Assembly (NCBI RefSeq): GCF_040801785.1 | Contig: NZ_CP161806.1 | Location: forward strand, 62,001-126,000 | Direction of reading: 5' to 3' | DNA: 64,000 nt | Source: Sulfitobacter sp. LCG007 | Lineage (GTDB): Bacteria; Pseudomonadota; Alphaproteobacteria; Rhodobacterales; Rhodobacteraceae | Shown: positions 61,376 to 64,000 of the stretch, in pieces | Numbering within the stretch: the first letter of the stretch is position 1 | Layout of the letters: each line of letters opens with the position of its first letter | The notes under the pieces: generated by a model | Database searches by the model: none | What the model saw: the letters and a program-made list of their open reading frames with translations, nothing else | What the model was told of the DNA's origin: nothing | Program-made: the position numbers and the translations under genes

Positions 61376-62059
61376 TCAGCCCGCCTCGGCGTCCTCTGCC
61401 TCGACGGCGGCCATCGCACTGACGCGCGCGTTGCGCAGATGCATGCGCATGGCTCGTTCCGCCGCATCGGGATCACGGCTTTCGAGCGCCGCGACAACCT
61501 CGTGATGTTCCTTCAACGCGGCCATCGTCCGGCCCGGCTGGGCGCTGCTCTTCCGGCGCTGGATCCGAAGCTGGTAATAGACCTCGTCCATGAGCAGCCG
61601 TTCGATCCGCTCGTTCTCGGCGGCGCGGATGATCGAGAAGTGAAAGTCCTCGTCGAGGGTGCGCGGCGCATAGCGTTCACCCGACGCGACCTCGGGACGA
61701 TGCGCGTCCTCAGCCAGCATCGAGCGCAGATGGTCGAGTTGCAGGTCGGTCATCCGCTCGCAGGCCAGCCGCGCGGCCATGCCTTCGAGCGCCTCGCGGG
61801 TCAGGAACAAAGCCTCGATATCGTCGCGGGAGAAGTCGATGACATGGACGCCGATCCGCGGCGTCCGGCGCACGAGCCGCCCCTCCAGCCGCCCCAGCGC
61901 CTCGCGCAGCGGACCCCTGCTGATTCCCAGCTGCCGGGCAAGTTCCGCCTCGGACAGACGTTGTCCCAGCTCGAATTCGCCCGAGGTGATGGCTTCGACC
62001 ACCTTCTCGAACGCTTCCGAGCTCAGCGACGCGCCCACGATCGGCTTGATGTTGCTCAC
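61376..62059 (-). CDS. GntR-family regulator, FCD subfamily
   Basis: A 227-residue regulator. The winged helix (SEAFEKVVEAITSGEFELGQ, SRGPLREALGRLEG) covers about residues 13-72 and an FCD domain follows (LFLTREALEGMAARLA, DFHFSIIRAAEN, MRMHLRNA). The histidines in the last two segments and an upstream aspartate are those that bind a metal in FCD proteins. It lies between the TIM-barrel hydrolase and the amidohydrolase, and is the likely binder of AACTGTCAACAGTT at 61341 and its relatives at 43716 and 57806. Confidence 0.85.
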   Translation of the reverse strand: MSNIKPIVGASLSSEAFEKVVEAITSGEFELGQRLSEAELARQLGISRGPLREALGRLEGRLVRRTPRIGVHVIDFSRDDIEALFLTREALEGMAARLACERMTDLQLDHLRSMLAEDAHRPEVASGERYAPRTLDEDFHFSIIRAAENERIERLLMDEVYYQLRIQRRKSSAQPGRTMAALKEHHEVVAALESRDPDAAERAMRMHLRNARVSAMAAVEAEDAEAG

Positions 62060-62176
62060 TGGATACTCCCTGACCGTCCGGGGCTTGCAAGCCGGACCCG
62101 CCGTAACCTTCTGGTGCCGTGTTTACACTTCGATACCAGATATAGAAAGCCCGGACACAACCCGTGCGGATTCCCA

Positions 62177-63073
62177 TTATCCGGGCAGGTTGAATATCCG
62201 CATCGCATTGTCGCGCATGATCTTCCGCCGCGCGGCCGGACGGAAGCCAAGCGTATCCACCTCGGCCACCGCGCGTTCCGGATCGATGACCCACCAGTCG
62301 GTTCCGAACATGAACTTGTCCTGTCCATAGGTATTCGCGTAATGCACCGCATTCGCGCCCCAGTGCTTGGGCGCATAGGCGTCGCCGGCCATGTAGACGT
62401 TCTCGTGCTTGGTGCAGACCGAGATCATCTCTTCGGTCCAGGGATAGCCCAGGTGGATGCCGATGATCGTCAGGTGCGGAAAGTCGATCGCGACCCGGTC
62501 CAGCGTGATCGGCCGACCGACGGAGGGCAGCCGGAAGTCCTTGTTGTAGACCAGGCAATGGCCGACCTGCATCATGATCGGAATGCCCAACTCCTCGCAG
62601 CGCGCGTAATATGGGTAGTAGATCGCCGCGTCCGGCGCCTGTCCGAACCAGTGCGGATAGAGATGCGCCCCGACAAAGCCGAATTCGTTCACGGCGCGGT
62701 CCAGCTCCTTCAGACCTGCGACACCAAGCAGCGGGTTGATCCCGGCAAGACCGGAATAGCGGTGCGGATAGCGCTGGCAAGCGGCATGGATGTATTCGTA
62801 GGGGATCTCCTTCGACCCCTGCATCCGCCGGTCCCCGCAGCGCATCGCGATCAGCAGGGACCGCTCGATACCCGCGCGGTCCATCTTCTCGATATAGGCT
62901 TCCTCGGTCGTGCCGTTGCGTGGATCGCCCTTCATGCGGACCTTGTCGCGGAAGGTGTCGTCGGTCGGCACACGTCCTTCGGCGACAACCTCGGGCGTGT
63001 AGTAGTTGACGACGATGTCGATGGCGCCGTAGCCATGTTCGGTCTTGCTTGCGTCGAAGGCGTATTCTGTCAC
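62177..63073 (-). CDS. TIM-barrel amidohydrolase (amidohydrolase 2 family) without the N-terminal HxH motif
   Basis: A 298-residue metal-hydrolase-fold protein of the ACMSD/LigW-like family. Late barrel motifs are present (MMQVGHC, IGIHLGYPW, FGTDWWV), but the first strand reads GAIDIVVNYYTPE, so the usual DxHxH metal ligands are missing. It may use fewer metal ligands, or bind metal differently. GTG at 63073 overlaps the stop of the enoyl-CoA hydratase homologue by three bases. It could decarboxylate or hydrolyse an aromatic-type acid (inference from family). Confidence 0.75.
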   Translation of the reverse strand: MTEYAFDASKTEHGYGAIDIVVNYYTPEVVAEGRVPTDDTFRDKVRMKGDPRNGTTEEAYIEKMDRAGIERSLLIAMRCGDRRMQGSKEIPYEYIHAACQRYPHRYSGLAGINPLLGVAGLKELDRAVNEFGFVGAHLYPHWFGQAPDAAIYYPYYARCEELGIPIMMQVGHCLVYNKDFRLPSVGRPITLDRVAIDFPHLTIIGIHLGYPWTEEMISVCTKHENVYMAGDAYAPKHWGANAVHYANTYGQDKFMFGTDWWVIDPERAVAEVDTLGFRPAARRKIMRDNAMRIFNLPG

Positions 63074-63819
63074 GGTCTGGTCCTTCCATGGCGGGCCGTG
63101 TCGAGCGGCCCGGTTTCCTGTCCGATATCTTCGATACGGGATCTGTGATGGGCCCGTGTACGCTCCTCGGCCTCCCGCAAGCGGCGCTCGAAGTCATCCG
63201 GCCTAGGCGGGACGCCCGGCCGCTCCAGCATCCGGCGAGCAGCCTGCCGCACCGCCGCATCGAGCGCTTCAGGCGCCACGACCTCGTCGATCAGACCCAG
63301 CCCGCGGGCCTCTTCGGCATTGGCCGGATCGCCGCTTGCCGCCATCCGGTCCAGCGCGCCGGGCGACACCCTGTCGCGCCAGCCGGCCAGCACCACATGG
63401 GGGAAGAGACCGACCCTGACCTCGGGAAGCGCGAAGACCGCGGTCCCGGCTGCAACCGAATGGAAACAGGCGGAAAGCAGTCCCAGACCCCCCGCGACAC
63501 AGGCCCCGTTGACCCGGCCGAGGATCGGCGGGCGCAGGGACCGCGCCGCCCGCAGGACGGCTCCAAGACCCGTGGGGCCTTCCCCCTCGAGCTCGGCCAG
63601 CATGGCGGCACGGTCCTTGAGGTCGAGCCCGGCACAGAACGCAGACGTACCCTCTCCGGTCAGCACGATCAGTTGCACCGCCGAATCCGCACCCAGCCGC
63701 GACAGCGCCTCGGCAAGTGCGTGGAGCTCGCCGGGACGCAGCGCGTTGCGCACCTCCGGACGGCTCAGCGTGACCCGGGCCACCACACCTTCGGTCTCGA
63801 TGCGGAAGGCGGCCGTCAT
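63070..63819 (-). CDS. Enoyl-CoA hydratase/isomerase family protein
   Basis: A 249-residue crotonase-fold protein. The oxyanion-hole segments are AFCAGLDLKDR and GACVAGGLGLLSACF. Of the two glutamates used by true hydratases, the second is present (ALPEVRVG) while the first position is glycine in GGLGLL, so hydration of a simple enoyl-CoA is not certain; isomerase, dehalogenase or decarboxylase roles are possible. ATG at 63819 shares a base with the TGA of the upstream ligase-like gene. With that gene it suggests CoA-thioester catabolism. Confidence 0.75.
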   Translation of the reverse strand: MTAAFRIETEGVVARVTLSRPEVRNALRPGELHALAEALSRLGADSAVQLIVLTGEGTSAFCAGLDLKDRAAMLAELEGEGPTGLGAVLRAARSLRPPILGRVNGACVAGGLGLLSACFHSVAAGTAVFALPEVRVGLFPHVVLAGWRDRVSPGALDRMAASGDPANAEEARGLGLIDEVVAPEALDAAVRQAARRMLERPGVPPRPDDFERRLREAEERTRAHHRSRIEDIGQETGPLDTARHGRTRP

Positions 63820-64000
63820 CAGCGCGGCTTGCGCTGGTCCACGACCCGGCGCGGTTTGGGCATCGTCACCGGATCGAAGATTGCGTCGCGGCTGACGATC
63901 TCGACCAGCGGGCGCAGGTTCGACAGGCGCAGCACGATGTCAGCGACGGTTTTATCCATCTCGGCCTCGGACCCCTCGCGCGGCGCGACGAGCACCTTGA
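63819..64000 (-). CDS. C-terminal end of a PaaK-like acyl-CoA ligase (runs off window)
   Basis: Only the last 60 codons are present. The visible residues (DKTVADIVLRLSNLRP, VEIVSRDAIFDP, MPKPRRVVDQRKPR) resemble the C-terminal domain of phenylacetate-CoA ligase-type AMP-forming enzymes, which usually end with a K(A/P)xRVxD stretch. The identification rests on this tail alone. The stop TGA at 63819-63821 overlaps the enoyl-CoA hydratase start, so the operon continues to the right of the window. Confidence 0.45.
   Translation of the reverse strand, partial: KVLVAPREGSEAEMDKTVADIVLRLSNLRPLVEIVSRDAIFDPVTMPKPRRVVDQRKPR

Noticed and set aside
62076-62097. Hairpin upstream of the FCD GntR gene
   Set aside because: A near-palindromic GC stretch around GGCTTGCAAGCC is present, but arms are uneven and no T tract follows, so neither a terminator nor an operator can be claimed.
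1-64000. CRISPR arrays, tRNA or rRNA genes, phage or plasmid replication genes
   Set aside because: None was seen on reading the sequence and its frames; apart from the 2981-bp direct repeat there are no long repeats.

Overview
The window is 64 kb of GC-rich, densely packed DNA made almost entirely of catabolic operons. There is no ribosomal, replication, tRNA, rRNA, phage or transposase gene that I can recognise. The mix of TRAP-TAXI, tripartite tricarboxylate (TTT), Liv-type, ribose-type and dipeptide-type transporters, GntR/LacI regulators and start-stop overlapping genes fits an alphaproteobacterium, most likely of the Rhodobacterales/roseobacter kind (inference from style and content; no phylogenetic marker is present).

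Layout. 1-2981 is an apparently exact copy of 8902-11882: the start of an ABC permease gene, a double ABC ATPase and a decapitated sugar-type binding protein. It is joined at 2981/2982 to a broken tctA. The arrangement is that of an 8901-bp tandem unit (2982-11882), or an assembly error. 2982-8281 holds TTT transporter genes (tctA and tctB with four apparent one-base insertions), a divergent FCD-type GntR regulator, an isocitrate-lyase-family enzyme and a stand-alone histidinol-dehydrogenase-like (HpsN-like) gene. 8305-11992 is the complete ribose-type ABC operon, divergent from a LacI regulator (12135-13163). 13170-20138 is a divergon of HyuB/HyuA and LeuC/LeuD/hydroxyacyl-CoA-dehydrogenase-like genes, followed by a ThDP enzyme and a TAXI binding protein with its fused TRAP permease (20142-25073). 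25154-29692 is a Liv-type ABC operon, divergent from a flavin monooxygenase, Asp/Glu-racemase-superfamily enzyme, deacetylase, GntR, SDR and metallo-hydrolase operon (29972-35318). 35329-39298 is a UTRA-GntR regulator divergent from a two-cysteine racemase/isomerase, a second lyase, a cysteine amidohydrolase and an SDR. 39627-43692 is a PrpD-flavoprotein-PrpD operon. 43794-53940 is a second LeuD/LeuC/GntR set divergent from a tautomerase-SnoaL fusion, HyuB/HyuA, an isochorismatase-like protein without cysteine, a third lyase and a flavoprotein. 53945-60541 is a dipeptide-type ABC operon without its binding protein, divergent from an alcohol and an aldehyde dehydrogenase. 60595-64000 carries another cysteine hydrolase, an FCD GntR, a TIM-barrel hydrolase without its HxH motif, an enoyl-CoA hydratase homologue and the tail of a PaaK-like ligase.

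How it may work together. The same parts recur: ATP-dependent lactam/imide opening (HyuAB), amide hydrolysis (isochorismatase family), cis-trans isomerisation, hydration/isomerisation by an aconitase-type LeuCD pair, and aldol cleavage by an isocitrate-lyase-type enzyme. This is the logic of breaking down cyclic imides or N-heterocycles through (alkyl)maleamate, (alkyl)maleate and (alkyl)malate to central keto acids and short acids. The substrates are unknown. Two operator-like palindromes link distant operons: TGAATACGCATTCA (12047, 17052, partly 22048; probably the LacI protein) and AACTGTmAACAGTT (43716, 57806 partly, 61341; probably an FCD GntR protein).
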